Source of the DNA: Ensifer adhaerens
GTDB taxonomy: Bacteria > Pseudomonadota > Alphaproteobacteria > Rhizobiales > Rhizobiaceae
Assembly: GCF_002940685.1 (NCBI RefSeq)
Contig: NZ_PNFP01000003.1
Location: 1 to 64,000, forward strand
Reading direction: 5' to 3'
Length of the DNA stretch: 64,000 nucleotides
Shown: one piece after another, positions 7,826 through 14,758 of the stretch
How positions within the stretch are numbered: position 1 is the stretch's first letter
How the letters are laid out: each line of letters begins with the position of its first letter
Translations under genes and position numbers: made by a program
The notes under the pieces: model-generated
Seen by the model: only the letters and a program-made list of their open reading frames with translations
Told to the model about the DNA's origin: nothing
Database searches by the model: none

Positions 7826-9219
7826 GTGCAGCAGCCATACCGGGCAGGCGTCTCTTGCGTCCCGGCCACGAGGTCGCAAGACGCGAGCCAAACCTCCTGG
7901 ATCATTTGCCCGAAGGCGCCTCGTGGACGGCGATCCCGGCCGATGCGCTCCTGATGCCGTCCCCCGTCAACGCCCACGATCACGGCTATGGCATCCGGAC
8001 GCTCGATTTCGGCAATGTCGACGATGCGCTGGAGGTGTGGATCCCGGGACTTCGACTCCGGCCGCGAACCGATCCCTATCTGGAAGCGCTGGTGGCCTTC
8101 TCGAGACTGGCACAGACGGGCGTCGGCGCGACCATGCATTGCCACAATTCGCTCAATGTCGAGCGTCTCGTCGACGAGGCTGGCGCGGTCACGCGTGCGG
8201 CGCGCGACGTGGGCATAAGGCTTGCGATATCCTGTCCGCTTCTCGACCATGATCCGTGGGCCTATGACGGCGGGCCCGAGCGCCTGCGGCGCTATCTCGC
8301 TCCTGCAGACTGGGACGAACTCCGCGCCTCTGTCCCAAGTTATGCGCCGCCCTCGGTCCAGATTGCGGCGGCCGACGCCGTCGCTGCAGCCAATGCCAAC
8401 CCATTGATCGATGTCCAGTACGGGCCGATCGGTCCGCAATGGTGCTCCAATGCACTGCTCGAGGCGATCGCCGAGGCCTCGCAAGCAACCGGCCGGCGCA
8501 TTCACATGCATCTCCTCGAAAGCCCGAGGCAGAGGCAATGGCTGGATCGGCGCTTTTCCCAAGGGGTCGTCCGGTATCTCGACGAGATCGGCTTCCTGTC
8601 GCCCCGCCTCGCCGTCGCCCACGGCGTCCAGCTGCGACCGGACGAGCTGGAGCTGCTGGCGGCAAGGGGCGTGCAGCTCGTTTCGAACCCGTCGGCGAAT
8701 TTGCGCCTGCGTTCAGGCGTGGCGCCGGTTGCCACCATTCCGGCAAGCGGCCCCGCTTTCGCGTTCGGCCTCGACGGAACGGGCTTTGACGACGACCAGG
8801 ATCTCTGGCGCGAATTGCGCCTTGCCCATCTGCTGCATGGCGGCCGCGATTTGACGCGAACCTTTACAGCGGGACGTGTCTTCGATGCCGCGATCCATGT
8901 CGGCGCCAAGGTGGTGAACGCCCCGGCGAACGAAGACCTGGTGCTCGTGGATTATGCTGCGCTGATTGCCGACAGCCTGATGGACGACCTGGATGAAGCG
9001 GAGGTGCTGCTTACCCGGATGACGGCCGCGCACGCAAAGGCGCTCTATGTCGGCGGACGGGAGATCATGTGCGATGGGCAGTTGACCCGGGTGGATTTCG
9101 AGGCTGCCCGAGCCGAACTCCTGCAGCAGGCGCGTGCCGACCTTCCAAGGCTGACCGCCGAGCGCCGGCGCGTGACCAAACTGGCGGACGCAACACGGGC
9201 CTACTACTCCGACTGGTGA
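7822..9219 (+). CDS. Metal-dependent amidohydrolase
   Basis: A 465-residue enzyme of the amidohydrolase superfamily (ATZ/TRZ, cytosine/guanine deaminase-like branch). All expected metal and catalytic positions can be seen in order: HDH in PVNAHDHGYGI near residue 51, HMHLLES near 228, VAHGVQLRPDELELL near 267 and GLDGTGFDDDQDL near 317. The GTG start at 7822 overlaps the LysR stop (GTGA); no ATG fits this frame nearby. The family hydrolyses C-N bonds of amides or N-heterocycles. Its link to the CoA-type genes upstream suggests that the imported compound contains nitrogen, but the substrate is not identifiable. Confidence 0.85.
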   Translation: MSAAAIPGRRLLRPGHEVARREPNLLDHLPEGASWTAIPADALLMPSPVNAHDHGYGIRTLDFGNVDDALEVWIPGLRLRPRTDPYLEALVAFSRLAQTGVGATMHCHNSLNVERLVDEAGAVTRAARDVGIRLAISCPLLDHDPWAYDGGPERLRRYLAPADWDELRASVPSYAPPSVQIAAADAVAAANANPLIDVQYGPIGPQWCSNALLEAIAEASQATGRRIHMHLLESPRQRQWLDRRFSQGVVRYLDEIGFLSPRLAVAHGVQLRPDELELLAARGVQLVSNPSANLRLRSGVAPVATIPASGPAFAFGLDGTGFDDDQDLWRELRLAHLLHGGRDLTRTFTAGRVFDAAIHVGAKVVNAPANEDLVLVDYAALIADSLMDDLDEAEVLLTRMTAAHAKALYVGGREIMCDGQLTRVDFEAARAELLQQARADLPRLTAERRRVTKLADATRAYYSDW

Positions 9220-9350
9220 GTGAGAGCGGCGGGCAGGTCGACGTGTCAGTCACATGCAAGCCGCCAATTTGGAGGTTCGTTTCCTTCGGCTTGGCGGTAT
9301 GCCGGGTCGGTGCGGTGGCTCCGCCTCTTCCCTTCGCGGAATAGCACCTG

Positions 9351-9689
9351 CTACGCGATGGCCGCCGTCTTCTCGAAGGCCGCAACGAACGGATGGTCCA
9401 GCTCCGTGGAGCACTCCTTGCTCCAGCCGCCTGGCGAGCCCAGTCCTGTGACTTCGTTGCCGAAGAATTCCTTGTTCACGGCGATGAAATGGCGCTGATC
9501 GGCTGGTATCTCCTGATCCCAGACGATGGCATCGACGGGACAGATCGAAAGACAGAGTCCGCAATTGATGCATTCGTCCGGGTGGATGTAGAAGGTGCGC
9601 CCACCCTCGTAGATGCAGTCGACGGGGCAGGCCGCGGTGCAGTCGCCATCCTTCACGTCGATGCAGGGTTCGGTAATGACATAGGCCAT
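9351..9689 (-). CDS. fdxA: 7Fe (3Fe-4S/4Fe-4S) ferredoxin, FdxA-like
   Basis: A 112-residue soluble ferredoxin. Cysteines 9, 17, 21 and 25 (EPCIDVKDGDCTAACPVDC) and 40, 43, 46 and 50 (CINCGLCLSICP) give the spacing of the seven-iron ferredoxins, with the long first loop typical of a 3Fe-4S cluster. The C-terminal extension after residue 55 is also usual for the family. It is transcribed toward the amidohydrolase from a promoter region that contains a copy of the TTGCCG palindrome, so it may supply electrons for an oxygenase or dehydrogenase of this pathway. No such oxygenase is visible inside the window. The symbol is used for family resemblance only. Confidence 0.9.
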   Translation of the reverse strand: MAYVITEPCIDVKDGDCTAACPVDCIYEGGRTFYIHPDECINCGLCLSICPVDAIVWDQEIPADQRHFIAVNKEFFGNEVTGLGSPGGWSKECSTELDHPFVAAFEKTAAIA

Positions 9690-9740
9690 CTTGCGGGTCT
9701 CTGAAGAGTTGCTTGCACGGCCAATTATTCAGAGTTTCCC

Positions 9741-9788
9741 TTGCCGAAGAAGCACAGATATTCGCAATGTCGATTGCCGAAAAGGCAA
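9741..9788. promoter_or_regulatory. TTGCCG-type operator region before ferredoxin
   Basis: Two sites match the palindromes near 655 and 691: TTGCCG-AAA-AGGCAA at 9774-9788 (one mismatch) and a weaker TTGCCG-AAG-AAGCAC at 9741-9755. They start 33 bases apart, close to the 36-base spacing of the first pair. They lie 52-99 bases upstream of the ferredoxin start. Confidence 0.5.
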
Positions 9789-9796
9789 CGTCCGGC

Positions 9797-10429
9797 TCAG
9801 GGCTGCCGGAGGATGCCTCTCAGGATCGTCTCGGTGATCGTGGCAGCCGCCTTTTCATAGTCGTCGGCCTTCAAGCGCGGCTTCTTGAGCGCATCGACGG
9901 CGACCGGTTCGAAGTCCGAATAAAACTGCGTCGATGCCCAGAGCATGATGAAGAGATGACGCGGATCGACCGGCAGCATCTTGCCGGCGGCGATCCAGCC
10001 CTCGACGACGGCGACATGGGTGTCCGTCACCTGGCGAATGTGCTCTCGATCCTTCCTGGACAGGAAGCGGGCGCCCTGAATGATCTCGCTCGCGAAGAGC
10101 CGGGACTCCGCCATGTTCTTGCGCGTGTATTCCAGTTTGGCCTTGATATAGAGCTTGAACGCTTCTGCCGGCTCCCGCTCCGGCGAGATGTATTTCAGCG
10201 CATCGTCCCAGCTGGCAAGCAGATGCGCGATGATGGCGGTGTAGATCTCCTCCTTGGACGAGAAGTAGTAGTAGACATTTGCCTTGGGCAGCCCCGAAGC
10301 CTCGGCGATCTCGGCGATGCGCGTGCCGTCGAAGCCCTTGCGGGCGAAGATTTCGATCCCGGCCTTGATGATGAGCCGCATATTGCGTTCGCGGATGCGC
10401 TCTTCGGGATCTCGTGCTGCCCTTGCCAT
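9797..10429 (-). CDS. TetR family regulator, RutR-like
   Basis: A 210-residue TetR regulator starting at ATG 10429 (a 13-codon upstream extension is possible but not needed). The helix-turn-helix includes FDGTRIAEIAEASGLPKANV followed by YYYFSSKEEIYTAII. The C-terminal domain resembles Escherichia coli RutR closely: AFKLYIKAKLEYTR, ESRLFASEI, and VDPRHLFIMLWASTQFYSDF all have direct counterparts there. RutR senses uracil/thymine and controls pyrimidine catabolism. Divergent genes encode a uracil-glycosylase-like protein, a nucleoside-type importer and a deaminase-like amidohydrolase, consistent with a nucleobase ligand. The direct RutR equivalence is an inference from remembered family features. 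Confidence 0.85.
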   Translation of the reverse strand: MARAARDPEERIRERNMRLIIKAGIEIFARKGFDGTRIAEIAEASGLPKANVYYYFSSKEEIYTAIIAHLLASWDDALKYISPEREPAEAFKLYIKAKLEYTRKNMAESRLFASEIIQGARFLSRKDREHIRQVTDTHVAVVEGWIAAGKMLPVDPRHLFIMLWASTQFYSDFEPVAVDALKKPRLKADDYEKAAATITETILRGILRQP

Positions 10430-10543
10430 ATGGTTTCGCCTCCATCTCGCTTCGTACCAGGCAATCATGCGTGGTGGCGGGATTGCTTTCGCAATTGCCG
10501 CGTTTTCCAGCGAAATGCAAGCGTATCGACATTTGCCAGAAAG

Positions 10544-10614
10544 TTGACGATCAAGTCAGAAAAACTTGACCGAGTCGTCATTTTTTACCGTTTTGAAAGT
10601 TGACACTTTGGTCA
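10544..10614. promoter_or_regulatory. Three TTGAC-N6-GTCA operator sites
   Basis: Three copies of the same half-site pair with a constant 6-base spacer lie between the divergent TetR regulator and the uracil-glycosylase-like gene: 10544-10558, 10566-10580 and 10600-10614. The spacers differ (GATCAA, CGAGTC, ACTTTG). The known RutR box has the form TTGAC-N6-GTCAA, so spacing and arms match. The last site overlaps the -35 hexamer of the rightward promoter. Confidence 0.65.
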
Positions 10615-10629
10615 GCTTTTGTCTAGTCT
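10600..10629 (+). promoter_or_regulatory. Candidate sigma70-type promoter of the 10660 operon
   Basis: A perfect TTGACA -35 hexamer at 10600-10605 is followed after 18 bases by TAGTCT (10624-10629) as a weak -10. It would place the transcription start about 25 bases before the GTG at 10660. The -35 lies inside the third TetR-type site, which fits repression by steric block. Confidence 0.45.
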
Positions 10630-10659
10630 CGTCCTTAATGAACGGAAGGGGGAGCCGTA

Positions 10660-11511
10660 GTGCCGATGCGCTTGAGGGAGGCAATGGCGAAAACGTTTGC
10701 TGGCTGGGAGGGCGACCTTCCACCTGTCTGGCGCGATGCGCTCGGCGCCATCGGCGACGATTTTGACCGTATCGACGCGGATCTCGAGCTGGAGCCGTGG
10801 GAGCCGATCTTCCCGGTACGGCGCGGCAAGGTTTTCCCCGGTCAACCCAGGGGCGCACATGCGCTCGCGGCTTTCGACGGAATTGCGCCCGATGGCGTGC
10901 GCTGCCTGGTTCTCGGGCAGGATCCCTATCCCGAGCCGGGTTTTGCGACGGGGCGGGCCTTCGAGGCCGGCAATCTGGCCGCGTGGGGCGAGCTGGACAA
11001 AATGTTCTCGAAGAGCATTCGCGCCTATATGCAACTGATCGCCGCCGTACGTCTTGGGGACGGGGATCTGGCACGCGATTTCAACCGGTGGCCGGATGTG
11101 CGACATCTCTTATGCGATCCCGCGGGTTCGTTCGAGGCGCCTGGTCTGATCGCAGACCGCTGGGTGGAGGAGGGCGTTCTCCTGCTCAATGCGTCGCTGA
11201 CCCTTTCTCGCTTCCGCGTCGATATCGACCCACACCAGTCGCGCGGGCATCTTGCCTTCTGGCGACCGCTGATGCTGCGCGTGGTCGAAACGCTTGTGGC
11301 GCGCGGCAGGCCGGTCGTCTTCCTTGGTTTCGGCGCGGCTGCGGCGGACATTTTTTTGGAAGCGGGCGTCGTCGAGGGACGTGCGGGTCATGTCGCCTAT
11401 GTCCAGCGTGAGCACCCCGCTTTTGCCGACAAGGTTCTCGGCCGGGAAAATCCTTTCCTTCTTTGCAATTCCCATCTGGAGGCGATGGGCGACCGGCCCA
11501 TCGCATGGTGA
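10660..11511 (+). CDS. Uracil-DNA glycosylase-like protein (diverged family 1)
   Basis: A 283-residue protein with the core layout of family-1 uracil-DNA glycosylases: VLGQDPYPEPGFATGRAF near residues 87-104 matches the Ung water-activating motif GQDPYH (Asp kept, His replaced by Pro), EEGVLLLNASLTL near residues 169-181 matches the Ung GVLLLN strand, and EHPAFAD near the end sits where Ung has HPSPLS. Ung is usually about 220-230 residues, so this one is longer. The start GTG 10660 is preceded by GGGGGAG; ATG 10666 is an alternative. It is the first gene of an operon with catabolic oxidoreductases and a nucleoside-like importer, an unusual place for a repair enzyme, which suggests a catabolic role on a nucleobase or nucleoside (inference). 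Confidence 0.75.
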   Translation: MPMRLREAMAKTFAGWEGDLPPVWRDALGAIGDDFDRIDADLELEPWEPIFPVRRGKVFPGQPRGAHALAAFDGIAPDGVRCLVLGQDPYPEPGFATGRAFEAGNLAAWGELDKMFSKSIRAYMQLIAAVRLGDGDLARDFNRWPDVRHLLCDPAGSFEAPGLIADRWVEEGVLLLNASLTLSRFRVDIDPHQSRGHLAFWRPLMLRVVETLVARGRPVVFLGFGAAAADIFLEAGVVEGRAGHVAYVQREHPAFADKVLGRENPFLLCNSHLEAMGDRPIAW

Positions 11512-11514
11512 CCC

Positions 11515-13140
11515 ATGGCGCGTAGCCCGGAATATGACTTCATCATCGTCGGTGCGGGCTCGGCCGGCTGTGTTCTTGCGAACCGTCTGTCGAAGAACCC
11601 GGAAAACCGCGTGCTTTTGATCGAGGCTGGCGGCAAGGATCGCAACCCGCTGTTTCGCCTGCCGATGCTGATGGGCAAGCTGTTCCATTCGGGCATCTAC
11701 AACTGGCACTATCACACGGAGCCGGAGCCTTATCTCAATGGCCGCTCGCTCTATTGGCCGCGCGGCAAGGTGCTGGGTGGGACCTCCACCATCAACGGCA
11801 TGATTTACGTGCGCGGCAATCGCCATGACTACGATCGCTGGTCGCAGCTCGGGCTGCCCGGCTGGTCCTATGATGAAGTGCTGCCGGCATTCCGACGCTC
11901 GGAAACCCATGTCGAGCGCAAGGACGCCTTCCACAGCGCTGACGGGGAACTCACCGTCTGCCGGGCCCGTGGCAACAATCCGCTGATGGACGTGTTCTGC
12001 GAGGCGGGCATCCAGGCCGGCTATCCGGCCAACGACGATTTCAACGGAGAGACTCAGGAAGGCTTTGGCCGCTACGACTTCACCATCCGCAAGGGTAAGC
12101 GCTGGTCCACGTCCTGGGCGTTCCTGCGTCCGGCGCTCGGCCGCAAGAACCTCACGGTGCTGACGGGGGCGGAGCTTACCCGCCTGATCATCGAAGGCGA
12201 AAGGGCGTGTGGCGTCGAATACCTGAAGGACGGCGTACTGGGGCGCGCCCGAGCAGCACGGGAGGTGATCCTTTCTTCAGGGGTGGTCAATTCGCCCAAG
12301 GCGCTGCTTCTGTCCGGCATCGGGCCGGCAGACGAACTCCGGGCGCTCGGCATCGCGCCGGTGCTGGACCTGCCAGGTGTCGGCAAGAACCTCCAGGACC
12401 ATGTCGACTGCGTCATGAGCTGGGAGTGCCGGGAGCCGATCACGCTCTTCAGCGACCTGCGGGCGGACAAGCTCATCCCCGCCGTCGCGCAGGGCATGCT
12501 GTTCGGCGAGGGTGTCACCACGACATTCCCCTATGAGGCGGGCGCCTTCATCCGTTCGAACGATGGCCTGATTGCGCCCGACATACAGCTGCATTTCATG
12601 CCGGCATTGGAAAAGACGGCAAACCTGCACTTCCCCAATCCGTTCCGGAAAAAGCAGGCCGTAGAGGCGAACCACGGGTTCACCATCCGCGTCGGCCCCG
12701 TTAATCCGGTGAGCCGCGGCGAGATCACGCTGCGCTCGGCGAACGCGACCGAGAAGCCGAAGATCCAGGCCAACTACCTCCGTGACGATTTCGACGTCCG
12801 CACGATGATCAACGCCATCCGGCTGACCCGCGACATTGTCGGCCAGAAGGCTTTCGACCGCTATCGGGGCAACGAACTGGCCCCGGGACCGGGAGCACGC
12901 GACGATGCCGCTTTGACGAGCTGGCTGCGGGCGACCGCCATGACGACTTTCCATCCGGTCGGGACCGCCAAGATGGGCAACGACCGCATGGCTGTAGTCG
13001 ACGCACGCCTCAAGGTGCGCGGCATCGAGGGGCTGCGGGTGGCAGACGCCTCGGTCATGCCGATCATCTCGAGCGGCAATACCAACGCGCCGGCCATCAT
13101 GATCGGCGAAAAATGCGCCGAATTCATCCTGAACGCATAG
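11515..13140 (+). CDS. GMC family oxidoreductase (choline dehydrogenase-like)
   Basis: A 541-residue FAD enzyme of the glucose-methanol-choline family. The FAD motif IIVGAGSAGCVLANRLS begins near residue 9, GMC signature 1 includes YWPRGKVLGGTSTINGM near residues 80-96, signature 2 includes SSGVVNSPKALLLSGIGP, and the C-terminal catalytic pair is His480 (FHPVGTAKMG) and Asn524 (GNTNAPA). Members oxidise alcohols to aldehydes or ketones. It starts 3 bases after the glycosylase-like gene and is followed after 11 bases by the NIPSNAP gene. In this context it may oxidise an alcohol or sugar moiety of the imported compound. Confidence 0.92.
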   Translation: MARSPEYDFIIVGAGSAGCVLANRLSKNPENRVLLIEAGGKDRNPLFRLPMLMGKLFHSGIYNWHYHTEPEPYLNGRSLYWPRGKVLGGTSTINGMIYVRGNRHDYDRWSQLGLPGWSYDEVLPAFRRSETHVERKDAFHSADGELTVCRARGNNPLMDVFCEAGIQAGYPANDDFNGETQEGFGRYDFTIRKGKRWSTSWAFLRPALGRKNLTVLTGAELTRLIIEGERACGVEYLKDGVLGRARAAREVILSSGVVNSPKALLLSGIGPADELRALGIAPVLDLPGVGKNLQDHVDCVMSWECREPITLFSDLRADKLIPAVAQGMLFGEGVTTTFPYEAGAFIRSNDGLIAPDIQLHFMPALEKTANLHFPNPFRKKQAVEANHGFTIRVGPVNPVSRGEITLRSANATEKPKIQANYLRDDFDVRTMINAIRLTRDIVGQKAFDRYRGNELAPGPGARDDAALTSWLRATAMTTFHPVGTAKMGNDRMAVVDARLKVRGIEGLRVADASVMPIISSGNTNAPAIMIGEKCAEFILNA

Positions 13141-13151
13141 GGAGCAAGCCG

Positions 13152-13472
13152 ATGATCCTGGAACACCGCACCTACACCTTCAAGCCCGGTACCGTCGACA
13201 AGTGGATGAAGAAGTACGAGGCGGACGGCCTTCCCGTGCAGAAGCGCCATCTGAACACGTTCGTCGGTCTCTATGTCTCGGAACTGGGGACCCTCCACAC
13301 CACCGTGTTGATGTGGGCCTACGACAGTCTCGCGGACCGCGAGGCACGCCGCACGGCCATGTATGCGGACCCGGACTGGCAGAGGTTCATCTCCGAGGTC
13401 TGGGCGCTGGACGCGATCCAGAAGCAGGAGGTGATGATCATGAACCCGGCCCCCTGTTCCCCGCCGCTTTGA
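13152..13472 (+). CDS. NIPSNAP family protein
   Basis: A 106-residue ferredoxin-like-fold (dimeric alpha-beta barrel) protein. The N-terminus MILEHRTYTFKPGTVDKWMK and the later YVSELGTLHTTVLMWAYDSL are characteristic of NIPSNAP domains, which occur in many bacterial catabolic operons without a defined reaction. ATG 13152 has GGGAGCAAG upstream. It sits between the GMC oxidoreductase and the binding protein of the BMP importer, so co-transcription is likely. Confidence 0.85.
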   Translation: MILEHRTYTFKPGTVDKWMKKYEADGLPVQKRHLNTFVGLYVSELGTLHTTVLMWAYDSLADREARRTAMYADPDWQRFISEVWALDAIQKQEVMIMNPAPCSPPL

Positions 13473-13549
13473 GGCGGGAAGCGGCGCGCAGGTTCGCCTG
13501 CGCCTTGGCATGCGCACGCGAAACGACAAGACAAAAAGAGGGAACAATC

Positions 13550-14611
13550 ATGACAGACAAGACTGGGAACATTGCACAGCACATGATGCATCGCCGGACA
13601 TTCCTGCAGGCGAGCGCGGGCGCTGCGGCGCTGGCCTTCGCGGCGAGCGTCATCCCTGAATTCGCCCGCGCGTCCGGGGGGCTGGTCGCCCTCGTGCATA
13701 CGCAGGCCGCAGGCGACAACGGTCCGGTGGACCAGATGATCGCCAAGCTGAAACAGCTATCTGAGGAAAAGGGGTTCGAATACCGCGCCATCTACGCCCA
13801 GGACCCGGCGACCTACGAGACGGTCTATCGCACGCTCGGCGATGCGGGCGCGGCGATCATCGTCTCGACCTTCAACGAAGTGGCCGAACCCTTCAAGGCG
13901 CTGGCGCCTTCCTATCCCAATACCAAGTGGATCCAGCTGTTCGCCGACCCCTTCGAGCCGGCAATCCCGAACGTGGTGACCGTCTCCTACGACTACTATC
14001 TTGGCTGCTATCTCTCGGGCGTCTTCGCGGCAAAGATGACATCCACCGGCAAGACTGGCTTCATCGGCGGCGTTTCCATTCCGCCGCTCAACGCGGATTT
14101 CAATGCGTTCAAGGCCGGCGTGCATTCCGTTCGACCGGATGCGACGGTCATCGCCGCCTTCGCAGGCTCATTCCAGGACCCGGCAAAGGGGCAGGAAATC
14201 GCCACCCAGATGTACAATGACGGCATCGATTACATCCAGACCGATGCCGCAGCCACCGACGGCGGCATCATCGCTGCCGCCAACGAGAAGGAAGGCCGCA
14301 TGGTGAGCTGCCTTGCGCCGGGACAGTATGAACTCGGCCCGAAATCGCTGATCTCGATCGTCAGCCTCGACTTCGGCGTCTCGCTCTACAACGAAGCCGG
14401 CAAGGCGGTCGGGCCCGACTGGAAGGGCGGCGTGCACGAGCATACGGGCCTTGGCACCGGCGTCATCGACTTCGTCCTCTCGCCGGTCTTTTCCGAACAG
14501 GGGCCAGCGGATCTCAACACCAAGGCGAAGGAATCACTGGTCGAGGTCGACAAGGTTCGTGCCGGCATCCTCGACGGGTCCATCAAGGTTCCGTTCAACA
14601 CGACACTCTGA
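13550..14611 (+). CDS. BMP family ABC transporter substrate-binding protein (Tat signal)
   Basis: A 353-residue periplasmic binding protein of the basic-membrane-protein / PnrA family, which in characterised cases binds purine or pyrimidine nucleosides or related compounds. It has a Tat-type signal HRRTFLQASAGAAALAFAA near residues 14-32 and no lipobox. The mature part starts GGLVALVHTQAAGDNGPVDQ, and TGFIGGVSIPPLNADFNAFK is the usual second-domain entry of this family. ATG 13550 has GAGGGAA upstream. The following genes supply the double ATPase and two permeases, so the importer is complete. Confidence 0.9.
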   Translation: MTDKTGNIAQHMMHRRTFLQASAGAAALAFAASVIPEFARASGGLVALVHTQAAGDNGPVDQMIAKLKQLSEEKGFEYRAIYAQDPATYETVYRTLGDAGAAIIVSTFNEVAEPFKALAPSYPNTKWIQLFADPFEPAIPNVVTVSYDYYLGCYLSGVFAAKMTSTGKTGFIGGVSIPPLNADFNAFKAGVHSVRPDATVIAAFAGSFQDPAKGQEIATQMYNDGIDYIQTDAAATDGGIIAAANEKEGRMVSCLAPGQYELGPKSLISIVSLDFGVSLYNEAGKAVGPDWKGGVHEHTGLGTGVIDFVLSPVFSEQGPADLNTKAKESLVEVDKVRAGILDGSIKVPFNTTL

Positions 14612-14661
14612 GCCTCCGGCGCTGGCTCGCTCCAGACCGAGGTTCTGAAAACATCGGCACA

Positions 14662-14685
14662 GGCCTTCCCTTTCAGGGGGAGGCC
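14662..14685 (+). other. Intercistronic hairpin after the binding-protein gene
   Basis: GGCCTTCCC (14662-14670) can pair with GGGGGAGGCC (14676-14685) around a short loop, giving a 9-bp stem with one G-U pair and no T-run after it. It lies in the 147-base gap between the binding protein and the ATPase, where such stems often protect the upstream message so that the binding protein is made in excess. Confidence 0.4.
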
Positions 14686-14758
14686 CATTGGGGTCTCGCG
14701 GCTCGTTTCCAGCCCAGTAGACGGCCGCGACCCTCCCGCTCTCGATCGGAACCACAGC

